This document shows, piece by piece, positions 37,867 to 47,803 of a DNA stretch of 64,000 nt. This DNA is from Flavisphingopyxis soli (GTDB lineage: Bacteria; Pseudomonadota; Alphaproteobacteria; Sphingomonadales; Sphingomonadaceae). Where the stretch lies: positions 1 through 64,000 of the forward strand of contig NZ_VOPY01000002.1 in the NCBI RefSeq assembly GCF_007995095.1. Direction: 5' to 3'. Position 1 is the first letter of the stretch. Every line of letters begins with the position of its first letter. The translations under genes were made by a program, and so were the position numbers. The notes under the pieces were generated by a model. It was not told the DNA's origin. It did no database searches and saw nothing but the letters and a program-made list of their open reading frames with translations.

Positions 37867-38457
37867 CTAGGCCTCGGGCGACCAGTGGCGCATGACATCG
37901 CCGAGTGCGGGACGCAGGCGCTCCTCAGGCGAATCGGGCAACGTGCCGATAAAGACGAATCCGGCGATACGATCGTCGCCGCGGGCGCCGAGCGCGCTGG
38001 CTACCTCGTCGTTGTAGGCGGCCCAGCCGGTGATCCAGCTGCCGGCAAAGCCGTGCGCATGGGCTGCATGAAGCAGGTTCATCGTTGCCGCGCCGCACGA
38101 CAGCTGCTGCTCCCACAGCGGGATATGGCTCGTCGTGTCGGGGGCCGAAAGGATGACGATCAGGCACGGCGCCTGATGCGCAAAGGCGGCGACCGCTTCG
38201 TGCTCGAGCCGTCCCGCATCGGGCCGCTCGCGACGATAGGCTTTGTCGAGCATTTGCGCGAATTCGGGCCGGTTTTCGGTGTCGATAACGACGAAGCGCC
38301 ACGGCGCCAGCTTGCCGTGATCGGGCGTGCGCGCGGCGATCGTCAGGATCGCGTCGAGCTGTGCGGGCGACGGGCCCGGCGCGACGAGTTGGCGCGGCTT
38401 CCCCGAGCGGCGGGTGGCAAGGTACGAAAGCAGGCTTGTTGTATCGTTCATCGTCAT
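37867..38457 (-). CDS. Nitroreductase family flavoprotein, YdjA-like
   Basis: A 196-residue FMN-dependent nitroreductase-fold protein. The FMN-phosphate binding start is LATRRSGKPRQL, the ring-contact segment is RTPDHGKLAPWRFVVID, and the C-terminal GWAAYNDEVASALGARGDDR, with IAGFVFIGT, matches the compact YdjA/TA0354 group. It likely acts as an NAD(P)H-dependent reductase in the cytoplasm, with unknown substrate. Two ATG codons two residues apart could start it. It diverges from the peptide transporter gene with 122 bases between. Confidence 0.85.
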   Translation of the reverse strand: MTMNDTTSLLSYLATRRSGKPRQLVAPGPSPAQLDAILTIAARTPDHGKLAPWRFVVIDTENRPEFAQMLDKAYRRERPDAGRLEHEAVAAFAHQAPCLIVILSAPDTTSHIPLWEQQLSCGAATMNLLHAAHAHGFAGSWITGWAAYNDEVASALGARGDDRIAGFVFIGTLPDSPEERLRPALGDVMRHWSPEA

Positions 38458-38579
38458 GACAGGCGCCTAGCAGCATGAAAGATTTGCAACAACGCGCTTC
38501 ACATGCCTGAAACTGTCGTTAGGGTGCGGCGCCAATGGCGCAATCAATGCGCACCGTATTCTATCCGGGAGGATGCACC

Positions 38580-40424
38580 TTGGACTTTCAACAAATCATC
38601 GTGGCGACGGCTTCCGTCTTCCTCGTGCTGCTATTGTTCGGCGGCTTTGCCATCGTTTCATCGAAAAAACCCGAGTTTGCGGGTCATCCGAAGGGGCTAT
38701 ACGTCCTCTTCTTCGCCGAAATGTGGGAGCGTTTCTCCTATTACGGCATGCGCGCGCTGCTGATCTTCTACCTGACTCAGCATTGGCTGTTCAGTGACGA
38801 AAAATCCTCGGTCATTTATGGTGCCTATACCGCGCTCGTCTATATCGCGCCGGTGCTTGGCGGCTATCTTGCCGACCGTTATCTGGGTCAGCGCAAGGCG
38901 GTTGCATTCGGCGCCCTGCTGCTGACCTTCGGCCATTTCCTGATGGCCTTTGAAGGCATGTCGGGGATCACCGATCCGCTCGTCAAACAGGCCGATCCCG
39001 CGATCAACATCTTCTGGCTTGCATTGAGCTTCATCATCGTCGGTTCGGGTTTCCTGAAGGCGAACATCTCGGTGATCGTCGGCCAGCTCTATCCGCGCAC
39101 CGATATCCGCCGCGATGGCGCCTATACGATCTTCTACATGGGGATTAACGTCGGCGCAGCGGTCGGCACGATCATCGCCGGTTATCTGGGTCAGACCTAT
39201 GGCTGGTCCTACGGCTTCGGCGCTGCCGGCATCGGCATGCTGCTCGGCCTCGTCGTCTTCACAATCTATCGCCCGCTGCTGCTCGGCAACGGCGAATCGA
39301 GCAACCCCGAGCGGCTGAACCAGCCCTTCATGGGGATCAAGTTCGAATGGGTTCTCTACCTGATTGGCTTCATCGCGGTCGCGGTGACGTGGTGGCTGGT
39401 GCAGAACCAAAATCTGGTTGGAAATGGGCTCGGCATCTTCGGCATCGCACTCGTTGCATACGTTCTTTATATCGCGATGTTCCAGATACCTTACGGCTCG
39501 TTCAACGCGTCGCCGAAAGGGCCATTGTTCATTTTCTTGGCAGGCGCTGTCTTAGCAATTGCGGGAATGCTGGGTAACGCCCTCGGCTACAACACCATCA
39601 ATTTGGCATACGCTGGCGGGCTGGCGATGTTGGTTATCGTGTTCCAGCAGATTTTTTCGCATCCGAACGCGGACCGAGACAGGATTGTCGCGGCGATGTT
39701 CCTCATCTTCGGGTCGATCCTGTTCTGGGCACTGTTCGAACAGGCCGGTTCGTCGCTCAACCTGTTCACCGATCGCTATGTCGACCGGGCGGGCGTCGAG
39801 GCGTCGCTGTTCCAGTCGATCAACCCGATCTACATCATCCTGCTCGGACCGATCTTCGCCTATCTGTGGATCTGGCTCGGCAAGCGCGGTCTCGAACCTT
39901 CGGCTCCGGCCAAGTTCGGGCTGGGTCTGCTGCAGCTCGGACTCGGCTTTCTCGTCCTCGTCTGGGGTGCCGAAGCGGTCGGCATGGAGAATGCCACGCC
40001 GGTGATCTTCATCTTCCTCATCTACCTGCTGCACACGACCGGCGAATTGTGCCTGTCGCCGGTGGGTCTGAGCGCGATGAACCGGCTCGCCCCCGCCCAC
40101 ATGGCTTCGCTGATCATGGGCACGTGGTTCTTCGCTTCGGCGACGGGCAATTTCGTCGCCGGTCAAATCGCCGCGGCAACGGGTTCGGAAGCGGCCTCGG
40201 GCGAAGGCGCGGCGAAGGAAACCGTGCTCGCGGTCTATCAGCAGATCGGCCTGATCACGATCGGCGTCGCGGTGGCGGTGATCGTCATATCGCCGCTGAT
40301 CAAGAAGCTGATGCATCTCGACACGCTCGAGGATGCCGAACCGGGCGATGCCCTGCTCGGCCAGGGCGAAGTCGGCGAGCCTCAGGCCGCCGGGGTTCAC
40401 CCTGATACGCGTCCTCGCGGCTAA
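38580..40424 (+). CDS. POT/PTR family proton-dependent peptide transporter
   Basis: A 614-residue major-facilitator transporter for di- and tripeptides. The proton-coupling motif ExxERFSYYG is seen as EMWERFSYYGMRALL near residue 50. The PTR2 signature FYMGINVGAAVGTIIAG lies near residue 195. About 14 hydrophobic helices are visible, consistent with the POT fold with two extra helices. The chosen start is TTG at 38580, which has GGGAGG seven bases upstream; ATG at 38535 lacks one. Bases about 39400-39680 look less GC-rich than the rest of the gene. Peptide uptake would suit the exported hydrolases encoded downstream. Confidence 0.9.
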   Translation: MDFQQIIVATASVFLVLLLFGGFAIVSSKKPEFAGHPKGLYVLFFAEMWERFSYYGMRALLIFYLTQHWLFSDEKSSVIYGAYTALVYIAPVLGGYLADRYLGQRKAVAFGALLLTFGHFLMAFEGMSGITDPLVKQADPAINIFWLALSFIIVGSGFLKANISVIVGQLYPRTDIRRDGAYTIFYMGINVGAAVGTIIAGYLGQTYGWSYGFGAAGIGMLLGLVVFTIYRPLLLGNGESSNPERLNQPFMGIKFEWVLYLIGFIAVAVTWWLVQNQNLVGNGLGIFGIALVAYVLYIAMFQIPYGSFNASPKGPLFIFLAGAVLAIAGMLGNALGYNTINLAYAGGLAMLVIVFQQIFSHPNADRDRIVAAMFLIFGSILFWALFEQAGSSLNLFTDRYVDRAGVEASLFQSINPIYIILLGPIFAYLWIWLGKRGLEPSAPAKFGLGLLQLGLGFLVLVWGAEAVGMENATPVIFIFLIYLLHTTGELCLSPVGLSAMNRLAPAHMASLIMGTWFFASATGNFVAGQIAAATGSEAASGEGAAKETVLAVYQQIGLITIGVAVAVIVISPLIKKLMHLDTLEDAEPGDALLGQGEVGEPQAAGVHPDTRPRG

Positions 40425-40453
40425 TGTTTCACAAAAATTGAAACGGACGCAAA

Positions 40454-40481
40454 GCGCCGCTGGTCAACCGACCAGCGGCGC
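40454..40481 (+). terminator. Strong hairpin after the peptide transporter
   Basis: A perfect 12-base stem (GCGCCGCTGGTC with its complement) closes on a 4-base AACC loop, 30 bases after the stop codon. There is no T-tract after it, so it may act with Rho or as an mRNA 3' stabiliser rather than as a classic intrinsic terminator. Confidence 0.5.
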
Positions 40482-40521
40482 GTTACGCATTGGTCGGAAA
40501 TTCAGGGGGAGTCGCGAAACG

Positions 40522-41928
40522 ATGAGTGGATTGACCGGCCGCATGGCCTTGGCGCTGGCATCAGCGAGCCTGATGGCCGGATGCGCAACGACGGGCAGCA
40601 GCAATTCTTCACCTGCGGCATCGAGCAAGCCCAAGGCGGCAGGCTTCAACACCAATCCCTATCCGTCGACCTATCACGCCTATCCCGGCGGGCCGACGGC
40701 GATCACCAACGTCACGCTTTACGACGGCGAAGGCGGGCGGATCGATCGCGGCACATTGGTCTTTGCCGATGGCAAGCTCGTTGCGGCGGGCGATGCGACG
40801 ACCGCGATCCCCGACGGAGCGCAGGTCATCGACGGCAGCGGCAAATATGCCACCCCGGGCGTGATCGATATCCACAGCCATCTTGGCGTTTATCCCTCGC
40901 CCGGCGTCGATGCCAATTCGGACGGCAACGAAGCGACCGACCCGACCACACCCGAAGTCTGGGCCGAACACAGCGTCTGGCCGCAGGATCCCGGTTTCAG
41001 CCGCGCGCTGGCCAATGGCGGGATCACCAGCTTGCAGATACTGCCCGGTTCGGCGAACCTGATGGGCGGCCGGTCGGTCGTGCTCAAGAACGTCGCCTCG
41101 CGTACCGTCCAGGGGATGAAGTTCCCCGGCGCGCCTTATGGCCTCAAAATGGCGTGCGGCGAAAATCCCAAGCGCGTTTACGGATCGCGCGGCCGGATGC
41201 CGTCGACGCGGATGGGCAATTTCGCGGTCAACAGAGAGACCTGGGCCAAGGCGGTCGAGTACAAGAAGAAACTCGATAGCGGCAAGGAGGTCAGCCGCGA
41301 TCTTGCCATGGAAACCCTCGTCGGTGTGCTGTCGGGCGATATCCTCGTCCAGAACCACTGCTATCGCGCCGATGAAATGGCGCTCGTCATGGATATGGCC
41401 AAGGAATTCGGCTACCACGTTACCGCATTCCACCATGCGGTCGAAGCGTACAAGATCGCCGACCTGCTGCGCGACAACAATGTCTGCGCGGCGGTCTGGG
41501 CCGATTGGTGGGGCTTCAAGATGGAAGCTTATGACGCAATCCCCGAAAACGCCGCGCTGCTGCAGAATGCAGGCGCGTGCGTCATCATCCATTCGGACGA
41601 CGAGAACCAGATCCAGCGGCTCAATCAGGAGGCAGCCAAGGCGCTCGCCGACGGACGCCGGATGGGGATCGAGATCAGCGACGCGACCGCGATCGGTTGG
41701 TTCACCTATAATCCTGCCAAGGCGCTCGGCATTGCGGACAAGACGGGCAGCCTGAAGCCCGGCAAGATGGCGGACGTCGTGCTGTGGAACGGCAATCCGC
41801 TGAGCGTGTATTCACGGCCCGAAAAGGTCTGGATCGATGGGGCATTGATGTACGATGCCGACGATCCGGCGCGCCATCCGGTCAGCGATTTCGAACTTGG
41901 TCAGCCCGGCGAAGGAGACGTCAAATGA
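40522..41928 (+). CDS. Exported metal-dependent amidohydrolase (lipoprotein)
   Basis: A 468-residue imidazolonepropionase-like amidohydrolase with a lipoprotein signal (lipobox LMAGC, Cys about 19). Metal ligands are complete: HxH in GVIDIHSHLG near residue 118, a candidate carbamylated Lys in GLKMACGENPKR, His in VQNHCYRADEM and TAFHHAVEAYK, and Asp in IIHSDDENQ. The C-terminal GSLKPGKMADVVLWNGNPL closes the small beta-sandwich. The start at 40522 has AGGGGGA upstream. The substrate is unknown. It is coupled by ATGA to a paralogue lacking the HxH motif. Confidence 0.88.
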   Translation: MSGLTGRMALALASASLMAGCATTGSSNSSPAASSKPKAAGFNTNPYPSTYHAYPGGPTAITNVTLYDGEGGRIDRGTLVFADGKLVAAGDATTAIPDGAQVIDGSGKYATPGVIDIHSHLGVYPSPGVDANSDGNEATDPTTPEVWAEHSVWPQDPGFSRALANGGITSLQILPGSANLMGGRSVVLKNVASRTVQGMKFPGAPYGLKMACGENPKRVYGSRGRMPSTRMGNFAVNRETWAKAVEYKKKLDSGKEVSRDLAMETLVGVLSGDILVQNHCYRADEMALVMDMAKEFGYHVTAFHHAVEAYKIADLLRDNNVCAAVWADWWGFKMEAYDAIPENAALLQNAGACVIIHSDDENQIQRLNQEAAKALADGRRMGIEISDATAIGWFTYNPAKALGIADKTGSLKPGKMADVVLWNGNPLSVYSRPEKVWIDGALMYDADDPARHPVSDFELGQPGEGDVK

Positions 41929-43316
41929 GCATGCGTCGCAAATTCTTCACCGCTGTCGCCGTCTCGGGCCTCGTGTTCGCCGCGCCGGCGCTCGCCGAGA
42001 CGATCGCCTTCACCAACGCCCGCGTCGTCATCGGTGACGGCAACGGTCCGATCGACGGCGGTACCGTCATCGTGCGTGACGGCCGCATCGTTGCCGCAGG
42101 TGCCAACGTCACGGTTCCCGCCGACGCGCGCATCGTCGATGCGTCGGGCAAATGGGTGACGCCGGGCATCGTCGCGGGCTTCAGCCGCGTCGGCCTGGTC
42201 GAGGTCGGTGCGGTCAGCGAAACCAACGACACGCAGGCAAACGGGTCGCCCTTCAGTGCCGCGCTCGACATCGCGCCCGCGATCAATCCCGCGACCTCCG
42301 CCATCGCGGTCAGCCGTGCTGCGGGCGTCACCCGTGCCGTCGTCGCGCCGGCGACCGCACGCAGCATCTTCGCTGGGCAGGGTGCGTTCATCGACCTCGG
42401 CGCCGATCCCAATCCGATCACCCGCGCTCGCGCTTTCCAGTTCGTCGAGCTTGGCGAAGAGGGCGCGCGCGATGCCGGTGGCAGCCGCACCTCGGCGCAC
42501 GCGTTGTTTCGCAACGCTTTGCGCGAGGCCCGCGATTTCGGCAACCGCGCGAAGATCGCCGGCGGTTCGGCACGCGGCGAGCCGCTTTCGCAGGGCGACG
42601 ATCTGCCGCCCGACGTGCGGATGACCGACACCAATGCCGAGCGGCCCAACGACGTGTTGCTGTCGCGCTTCGACGCTGCCGCGCTCGTCCCTGTCGTCAC
42701 CGGTCGCCAGCCGCTCTACGTCCATGTCGAGCGCGCCAGCGACATTCGCGCGGTGCTCGCGCTGACCCGCGAATTTCCCAAGCTGCGGCTGGTGCTGGTC
42801 GGGGTCAGCGAAGGCTGGCTCGTTGCACGCGACATCGCCGCCGCCAAGGTGCCGGTGATTGCCAGCGCGCTCAACGACTTGCCCGCCGCTTTTGAAACGC
42901 TCGCCGCGACGCAATCGAACATCGGCCGGATGAAGGCCGCTGGCGTGACCGTCGCGATCGGCATGATCAACGACAACGATTCGCATCAGCTTCGCTACGA
43001 ACCGCAATATGCCGGCAACCTCGTCGCGCTGCAGAAGGTCCCGGGCGCGACCGGACTGAGCTGGGGCGAGGCGTTTGCCGCAATCAGCTCGGTCCCCGCC
43101 GAGATCATGGGGCTCGGCAACCGCATCGGCAGCCTGAAGGCGGGCAATGTCGGTGATGTCGTCATCTGGGACGGCGATCCGCTCGAACTCAGCTCGGCGC
43201 CCATCGCGGTCTATATCGACGGAGTCGAACAGCCGCTCGACAACCACCAGACCAAGCTGCGCGACCGCTATCGCACACCGAGCGAGGGCGCTCTGCCGAA
43301 AGCCTACCAACGCTAA
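41925..43316 (+). CDS. Amidohydrolase paralogue lacking the HxH metal site
   Basis: A 463-residue exported protein with a clear signal peptide (cleavage near ALA-ET). It has the amidohydrolase beta-sandwich ends (TNARVVIGDGNGPIDGGTVI and IGSLKAGNVGDVVIWDGDPL). Where the family has PGxIDxHxH, it reads TPGIVAGFSRVGLVEV, so the first two metal ligands are missing. A later VGVSEGW also lacks the expected His. It probably has no metal-dependent activity of its own and may act as a partner subunit of the complete enzyme upstream, with which it overlaps by 4 bases. Confidence 0.85.
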   Translation: MSMRRKFFTAVAVSGLVFAAPALAETIAFTNARVVIGDGNGPIDGGTVIVRDGRIVAAGANVTVPADARIVDASGKWVTPGIVAGFSRVGLVEVGAVSETNDTQANGSPFSAALDIAPAINPATSAIAVSRAAGVTRAVVAPATARSIFAGQGAFIDLGADPNPITRARAFQFVELGEEGARDAGGSRTSAHALFRNALREARDFGNRAKIAGGSARGEPLSQGDDLPPDVRMTDTNAERPNDVLLSRFDAAALVPVVTGRQPLYVHVERASDIRAVLALTREFPKLRLVLVGVSEGWLVARDIAAAKVPVIASALNDLPAAFETLAATQSNIGRMKAAGVTVAIGMINDNDSHQLRYEPQYAGNLVALQKVPGATGLSWGEAFAAISSVPAEIMGLGNRIGSLKAGNVGDVVIWDGDPLELSSAPIAVYIDGVEQPLDNHQTKLRDRYRTPSEGALPKAYQR

Positions 43317-43334
43317 TCTCCGGGGGGGGCAACG

Positions 43335-44033
43335 ATGAACGCGATGACCGAACTAATTGTCGCGAGCCTGGCGTTTATCGGTACGCATCTCCTGCTGTCG
43401 CACCGGCTGCGCAATCCGCTCGTTGCGAAAATGGGCGAGGGGGCGTTTCGTGGCCTTTATGCCCTTATCGCACTGGCGACGCTGGGATGGACGGTGATCG
43501 CCTATCGCGCCGCGCCGGTTCATGCCGCCTATGTCGCAGGCGATACCCTGTGGATCGTCGCGAGCGCATTGATGTGGGTCGCCTCGATCCTTCTGATTGG
43601 CAGCTTCGCGGGCAATCCGGCACTGCCGTCGCCCGGTGCGCTGGCCGCGGCGACGCGCGCGCCCAGGGGCGTGTTCGCGATTACGCGCCATCCGATGATG
43701 TGGAGCTTTGCGATCTGGGCGCTGGTCCACCTGATGATCGCGCCCACGGCGCGCAACCATGTGTTGATGCCCGCGATCTTGGTCCTCGCGCTCGGCGGCG
43801 CGCTGGGGCAGGATATCAAGAAAGCGCGGCTGATCGGCGAGGCATGGCGCACCTGGTGCGGACGCACCGCCTTTATCCCGTTCGGCGCGCAGCTGCGCGG
43901 ACAGTTGCGCTGGCACGCGGCGCTCCCGTCGCTGCCCGTGTTCCTGATTGCGACACTGTTCTGGCTCGGCGCGACCTATGGGCACGCCGATATGGGTGTG
44001 CCCGCCGCCGGTATCTGGCGCTGGGTCAGCTAG
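43335..44033 (+). CDS. NnrU family membrane protein
   Basis: A 232-residue polytopic membrane protein with about five or six hydrophobic helices. The NnrU family core includes IGTHLLLSHRLRNPLV near the start and the conserved APRGVFAITRHPMMWSFAIW near residue 110. The family is associated with nitric oxide or denitrification loci in some bacteria and is related to isoprenylcysteine methyltransferase-like folds, but no denitrification gene is in view. It starts 18 bases after the amidohydrolase pair and may belong to the same transcript. Confidence 0.85.
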   Translation: MNAMTELIVASLAFIGTHLLLSHRLRNPLVAKMGEGAFRGLYALIALATLGWTVIAYRAAPVHAAYVAGDTLWIVASALMWVASILLIGSFAGNPALPSPGALAAATRAPRGVFAITRHPMMWSFAIWALVHLMIAPTARNHVLMPAILVLALGGALGQDIKKARLIGEAWRTWCGRTAFIPFGAQLRGQLRWHAALPSLPVFLIATLFWLGATYGHADMGVPAAGIWRWVS

Positions 44034-44039
44034 GGCGGA

Positions 44040-45038
44040 TCAAAGCCGCACCATCTTCATGCCCTGTTCGCCGTAACGGTCGCCCGACGTCGCGCCGCGC
44101 GGCGCAGCGGAATCGAGCTTTACGAGGTCGGCAGGTGTCAGCGTGATATCGACCGCTTTCATGCTGTCACGCATCGTCTCGCGGCGCTTGGTCCCGGGGA
44201 TGGGGACGATGTCGTCACCCTGGGCAAGCAACCAGGCGAGCGCGATCTGGGCCGCGCTGACATCCTTTTCATCGGCGATCTCGCGGACCGTGTCGACGAT
44301 CGCGAAATTGCGCGCGGCATTCTCGTCGGACCAGCGCGGGTCGTTGTGGCGCCAGTCGTTTTCGGGAAGATCGTCCTTCGATTTGAACTGGCCCGTCAAG
44401 AAACCGCGGCCGAGCGGACTGTAGGGCACGAAGCCGATGCCGAGCTCGCGGCAGGTCGGCAGGATCTCGTCCTCGACATCGCGTTCCCACAGCGAATATT
44501 CGCTCTGCAGTGCGGCGATCGGATGGACCGATGCGGCCTTGCGCAGCGTTGCCGGCGCGGCTTCGCTGAGGCCGATATGGCGGATCTTTCCCTCGCGGAC
44601 GAGGTCGGCCATCGCGCCGACGGTTTCCTCGATCGGCACGTTCGGATCGACGCGGTGCTGATAGAACAGGTCGATGGCCTCGATGCCGAGCCGCGTGAGC
44701 GACTCCTCGACGGTCTTGCGCGCATTGGCGGGGCTGCCATCGACCCCGGTGATCTGCTTGCCCTCGAACTTGAAGCCGAACTTGGTCGCGATGACCAGGC
44801 TGTCCCTTTTGCCTTTGATCGCGCGCCCGACGAGCTCCTCGTTCTGGAACGGGCCATAGATTTGTGCGGTGTCAAAGAAGGTGACGCCAAGGTCGATTGC
44901 TTCGTGGATCGTGGCGATCGCCTCTGCCGGGTCAGCGGCGGCGCCGTAAACGATGTTGCCTTCGGAAACCATCGGCATGCAGCCGATGCCGAGCGCCGAT
45001 ACCGTCAATCCATCGCCAAGATTGCGCGTGTTCATCAT
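44040..45038 (-). CDS. Aldo/keto reductase
   Basis: A 332-residue NADPH-dependent oxidoreductase of the AKR fold. The catalytic tetrad is visible: Asp and Tyr in [16 protein letters not shown], Lys in [10 protein letters not shown] and His in [11 protein letters not shown]. The cofactor loop near the C-terminus reads [17 protein letters not shown]. The sequence resembles AKR13-type general aldehyde or ketone reductases. The first of two ATG codons overlaps the stop of the symporter gene upstream, so the pair is translationally coupled. The substrate is unknown. Confidence 0.88.
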   Translation of the reverse strand: MMNTRNLGDGLTVSALGIGCMPMVSEGNIVYGAAADPAEAIATIHEAIDLGVTFFDTAQIYGPFQNEELVGRAIKGKRDSLVIATKFGFKFEGKQITGVDGSPANARKTVEESLTRLGIEAIDLFYQHRVDPNVPIEETVGAMADLVREGKIRHIGLSEAAPATLRKAASVHPIAALQSEYSLWERDVEDEILPTCRELGIGFVPYSPLGRGFLTGQFKSKDDLPENDWRHNDPRWSDENAARNFAIVDTVREIADEKDVSAAQIALAWLLAQGDDIVPIPGTKRRETMRDSMKAVDITLTPADLVKLDSAAPRGATSGDRYGEQGMKMVRL

Positions 45039-46333
45039 GTCGCCTGTCCTTTTATATCGGGGCCAAGATCGGGTGTGTGCTCGGCGACGGTGGCAGTGAC
45101 CGCCATGTCCATCGTCACGTTACCAACCGTACGCATGATGTCGGGAAAGGTTTCGACCGCGACCAACAGCCCGAGCGGCTGAACGGGCAGCCCCATCGCC
45201 AGGTTGATCGGCGCGATCGAGCTGATGAAGCTGATCGATCCGGGCAGTGATACCGCGCCCATCGTTGTGATCGAGGCGACGACGACGCCCGCTGCCATCA
45301 GCGGCACCGTCAGCGGGATCGCCAGCCAGTGCGCGACATAGATCGCGACCGCGAGGTTCATCGCCGGACCCGTCGCGCGGAACAGCGCCACTGCGATCGG
45401 CAGGACGACGTCGACCTTGCGTTCGTCGATGCCGAGCGATTTGGACCCTTCGACCATCGCCGGGAGCGAGGCGAGCGAGCTTTGCGTCGAGACCGCAACC
45501 GCGTGCGCCGGGATCGCCGCGCGGACGAACGCGGCGAACGGCTGTCCGCCACCAACCCGCGCGAGGAGGAAGGCGCTGAGCCAGATGATCGTGCCAACCG
45601 CGGTGACGATCAGGACGTAATGCGCCAGCGCACCGAACGCCGCCGAACCCGCCTTGGCCCCGACGACCATCGCCAGCGCGAAAACGCCGATCGGCGCGAT
45701 CATCAGCACCCAGCCGATGAGGATGATCATCGCGTCGGCAATCGCGGCGAAGAAATCGGCGACGGTGCGGCGCGGCCGGTCGGTCAGCTTGGACACCGCG
45801 AAGGCGAAGGCGAGGGTGAAGATCATCAGCGGCAGGATCGAATCCTTGGCGGCGGCGTCGATCGGGTTGGTCGGCACCATCGCGCGCAGGAAATCGCCGA
45901 ACGGCGGGATGTCGCCGGTCGGGGCGGTCTGGCCGAGCGCGGCGGCAAGCGCTTGTGCCGCCTCGCGCGGCATCGGGAAGATGTCGAGCAACAGCGGGGT
46001 GACGATCGCCGCGATCACCGACGATGTCCACAATATCGCGACCATGATCAGCACCGCTTTCGCGGCAAAGGCGCCTGCGCGCGCGACCTTGGCGGTCTGG
46101 ACGATGCCGACGATGAGCAGCGCAACGACCAGCGGCACGACGGTCATGCGCAGCGCGTTGAGCCACATCGTCCCGACGATATCGGCAATGTCGGTGACGC
46201 CTGGCGCCGAATTGCCGATCACTCCGCCAAGGATCAGCCCGACGACCAGTGCGCCCAATATCCACAAAGCGGGAACGCGGACCGCAGGGGTGGTCGATGG
46301 CGGTGGGGCAGCAGTGTGATCGTAATCTGTCAT
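45035..46333 (-). CDS. Dicarboxylate/amino acid:cation symporter (DAACS)
   Basis: A 432-residue sodium- or proton-coupled transporter of the GltP/DctA/GLT-1 fold. About eight transmembrane helices with two re-entrant loops are indicated by the Ser-rich HP1 tip ([15 protein letters not shown]), the TM7 motif [12 protein letters not shown], and the HP2 region with [12 protein letters not shown]. It imports C4-dicarboxylates or acidic or neutral amino acids; specificity is not readable. It is transcribed away from glmM and coupled to an aldo/keto reductase by ATGA. Confidence 0.9.
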   Translation of the reverse strand: MTDYDHTAAPPPSTTPAVRVPALWILGALVVGLILGGVIGNSAPGVTDIADIVGTMWLNALRMTVVPLVVALLIVGIVQTAKVARAGAFAAKAVLIMVAILWTSSVIAAIVTPLLLDIFPMPREAAQALAAALGQTAPTGDIPPFGDFLRAMVPTNPIDAAAKDSILPLMIFTLAFAFAVSKLTDRPRRTVADFFAAIADAMIILIGWVLMIAPIGVFALAMVVGAKAGSAAFGALAHYVLIVTAVGTIIWLSAFLLARVGGGQPFAAFVRAAIPAHAVAVSTQSSLASLPAMVEGSKSLGIDERKVDVVLPIAVALFRATGPAMNLAVAIYVAHWLAIPLTVPLMAAGVVVASITTMGAVSLPGSISFISSIAPINLAMGLPVQPLGLLVAVETFPDIMRTVGNVTMDMAVTATVAEHTPDLGPDIKGQAT

Positions 46334-46462
46334 CGGCTATCCATGCCATGCGCCATCGGGTCGGGAAAGCGCGGATTTTGCGAGACGTCTGCGCACGATA
46401 GCTTGAATTTGGAAAGGTTTTGCCGATAGGACGCTGATCATGAACCACCGCGGGACCCAGCC

Positions 46463-47803
46463 ATGACGCGCAGCTTTTTCGGTACCGACGGAATCCGCGG
46501 GCTGACCAACAGCCATCCGATGACCGCCGAGATCGCGATGAAGGTCGGCATGGCCGCGGGCGCGCATTTCCTGCGCGGCGGCCACAAGCACCGCGTCGTC
46601 GTCGGCAAGGACACGCGCCTGTCGGGCTATATGCTCGAAAACGCGATGGTTGCGGGCTTTACCAGCGTCGGCATGGACGTCATCCAGCTGGGTCCGATGC
46701 CGACCCCGGCAGTTGCGATGCTGGTGCGCGAGATGCGCGCGGACCTCGGTGTCATGATTTCGGCGAGCCACAATCCCTATCAGGACAACGGCATCAAGCT
46801 GTTCGGCCCCGACGGCTATAAATTGTCCGATGCCGATGAAGCCGCGATCGAGGGGCTGCTTGACGCGCCGCCACGGCTGGCCGATCCGTCGAATCTGGGC
46901 CGTGCGCGCCGGATCGAGGACGCGCGCGGTCGCTATATTCACGCGATCAAGGCGTCACTGCCCGAAAAATGTCGCTTCGACGGCCTCAAGGTCGTGATCG
47001 ATTGTGCCAATGGCGCAGCCTATAACACCGCGCCGACGGCGATCTGGGAGCTCGGCGCCAACACTGTCGCAATCGGCATTTCGCCCAACGGACGGAACAT
47101 CAACGACGGCTGCGGTTCGACGTCGCTCGATACGATCAAGCAACGCGTCCTGTTCGAAGAGGCCGATGTCGGCATAGCGCTCGACGGCGATGCCGACCGG
47201 CTGATCGTCGTCGATGAAAAGGGCCAGACGGTCGATGGCGACCAGATCATGGCGCTCATCGGCACGCGGCTGGCCCGCCAGGGTTTGCTGACCGGCGGTG
47301 GCATTGTTGCCACGGTGATGTCGAACCTCGGCCTCGAACGCTATCTCGAAGGCCAGGGGCTGACGCTCGAGCGCACCAAGGTCGGCGATCGCCACGTTCT
47401 TGAAAAGATGTGCGCTGGCGGTTTCAACGTCGGCGGTGAGCAATCGGGCCACATGATCCTGACCGACCATGCGACGACCGGCGACGGCACGATCGCCGCG
47501 CTTCAGGTGCTTGCAGCATTGGTCGAGGCGAAGCGACCAGCGAGCGAGGTGCTGCACCTGTTCGAACCCGTCCCGCAGCTGCTGCGCAACGTCCGCTACA
47601 CGCAAGGCGACCCGCTTAATGCGGAGACAGTCCAGACCGCGATTGCCGAGGCCACCCGCGAAATCGACGGCAAGGGTCGGATACTCATCCGCAAATCGGG
47701 CACCGAGCCACTGATCCGGGTGATGGCCGAAGGCGACGACGAGGTGCAGGTCGAGGCGATCGTGTCGCGCATTTGCGCCGCGGTCGGCGAGGTGTCGGCA
47801 TGA
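46463..47803 (+). CDS. glmM: Phosphoglucosamine mutase
   Basis: A 446-residue alpha-D-phosphohexomutase that converts glucosamine-6-phosphate to glucosamine-1-phosphate for peptidoglycan and other surface sugars. It shows the N-terminal [12 protein letters not shown], the phosphoserine loop [15 protein letters not shown], the magnesium loop [10 protein letters not shown], the sugar-binding [10 protein letters not shown] and the phosphate-binding [12 protein letters not shown]. All active-site loops are intact. It overlaps thiD by ATGA and heads the glmM-thiD-rnhB series. Confidence 0.97.
   Translation: MTRSFFGTDGIRGLTNSHPMTAEIAMKVGMAAGAHFLRGGHKHRVVVGKDTRLSGYMLENAMVAGFTSVGMDVIQLGPMPTPAVAMLVREMRADLGVMISASHNPYQDNGIKLFGPDGYKLSDADEAAIEGLLDAPPRLADPSNLGRARRIEDARGRYIHAIKASLPEKCRFDGLKVVIDCANGAAYNTAPTAIWELGANTVAIGISPNGRNINDGCGSTSLDTIKQRVLFEEADVGIALDGDADRLIVVDEKGQTVDGDQIMALIGTRLARQGLLTGGGIVATVMSNLGLERYLEGQGLTLERTKVGDRHVLEKMCAGGFNVGGEQSGHMILTDHATTGDGTIAALQVLAALVEAKRPASEVLHLFEPVPQLLRNVRYTQGDPLNAETVQTAIAEATREIDGKGRILIRKSGTEPLIRVMAEGDDEVQVEAIVSRICAAVGEVSA

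Noticed and set aside
40426-40444. GTTTCA-N7-TGAAAC just after the peptide transporter stop, with the same arms as the hppD operator
   Set aside because: The spacing differs (7 versus 2 bases) and it lies downstream of a gene, so it is not a credible second site for the MarR regulator.
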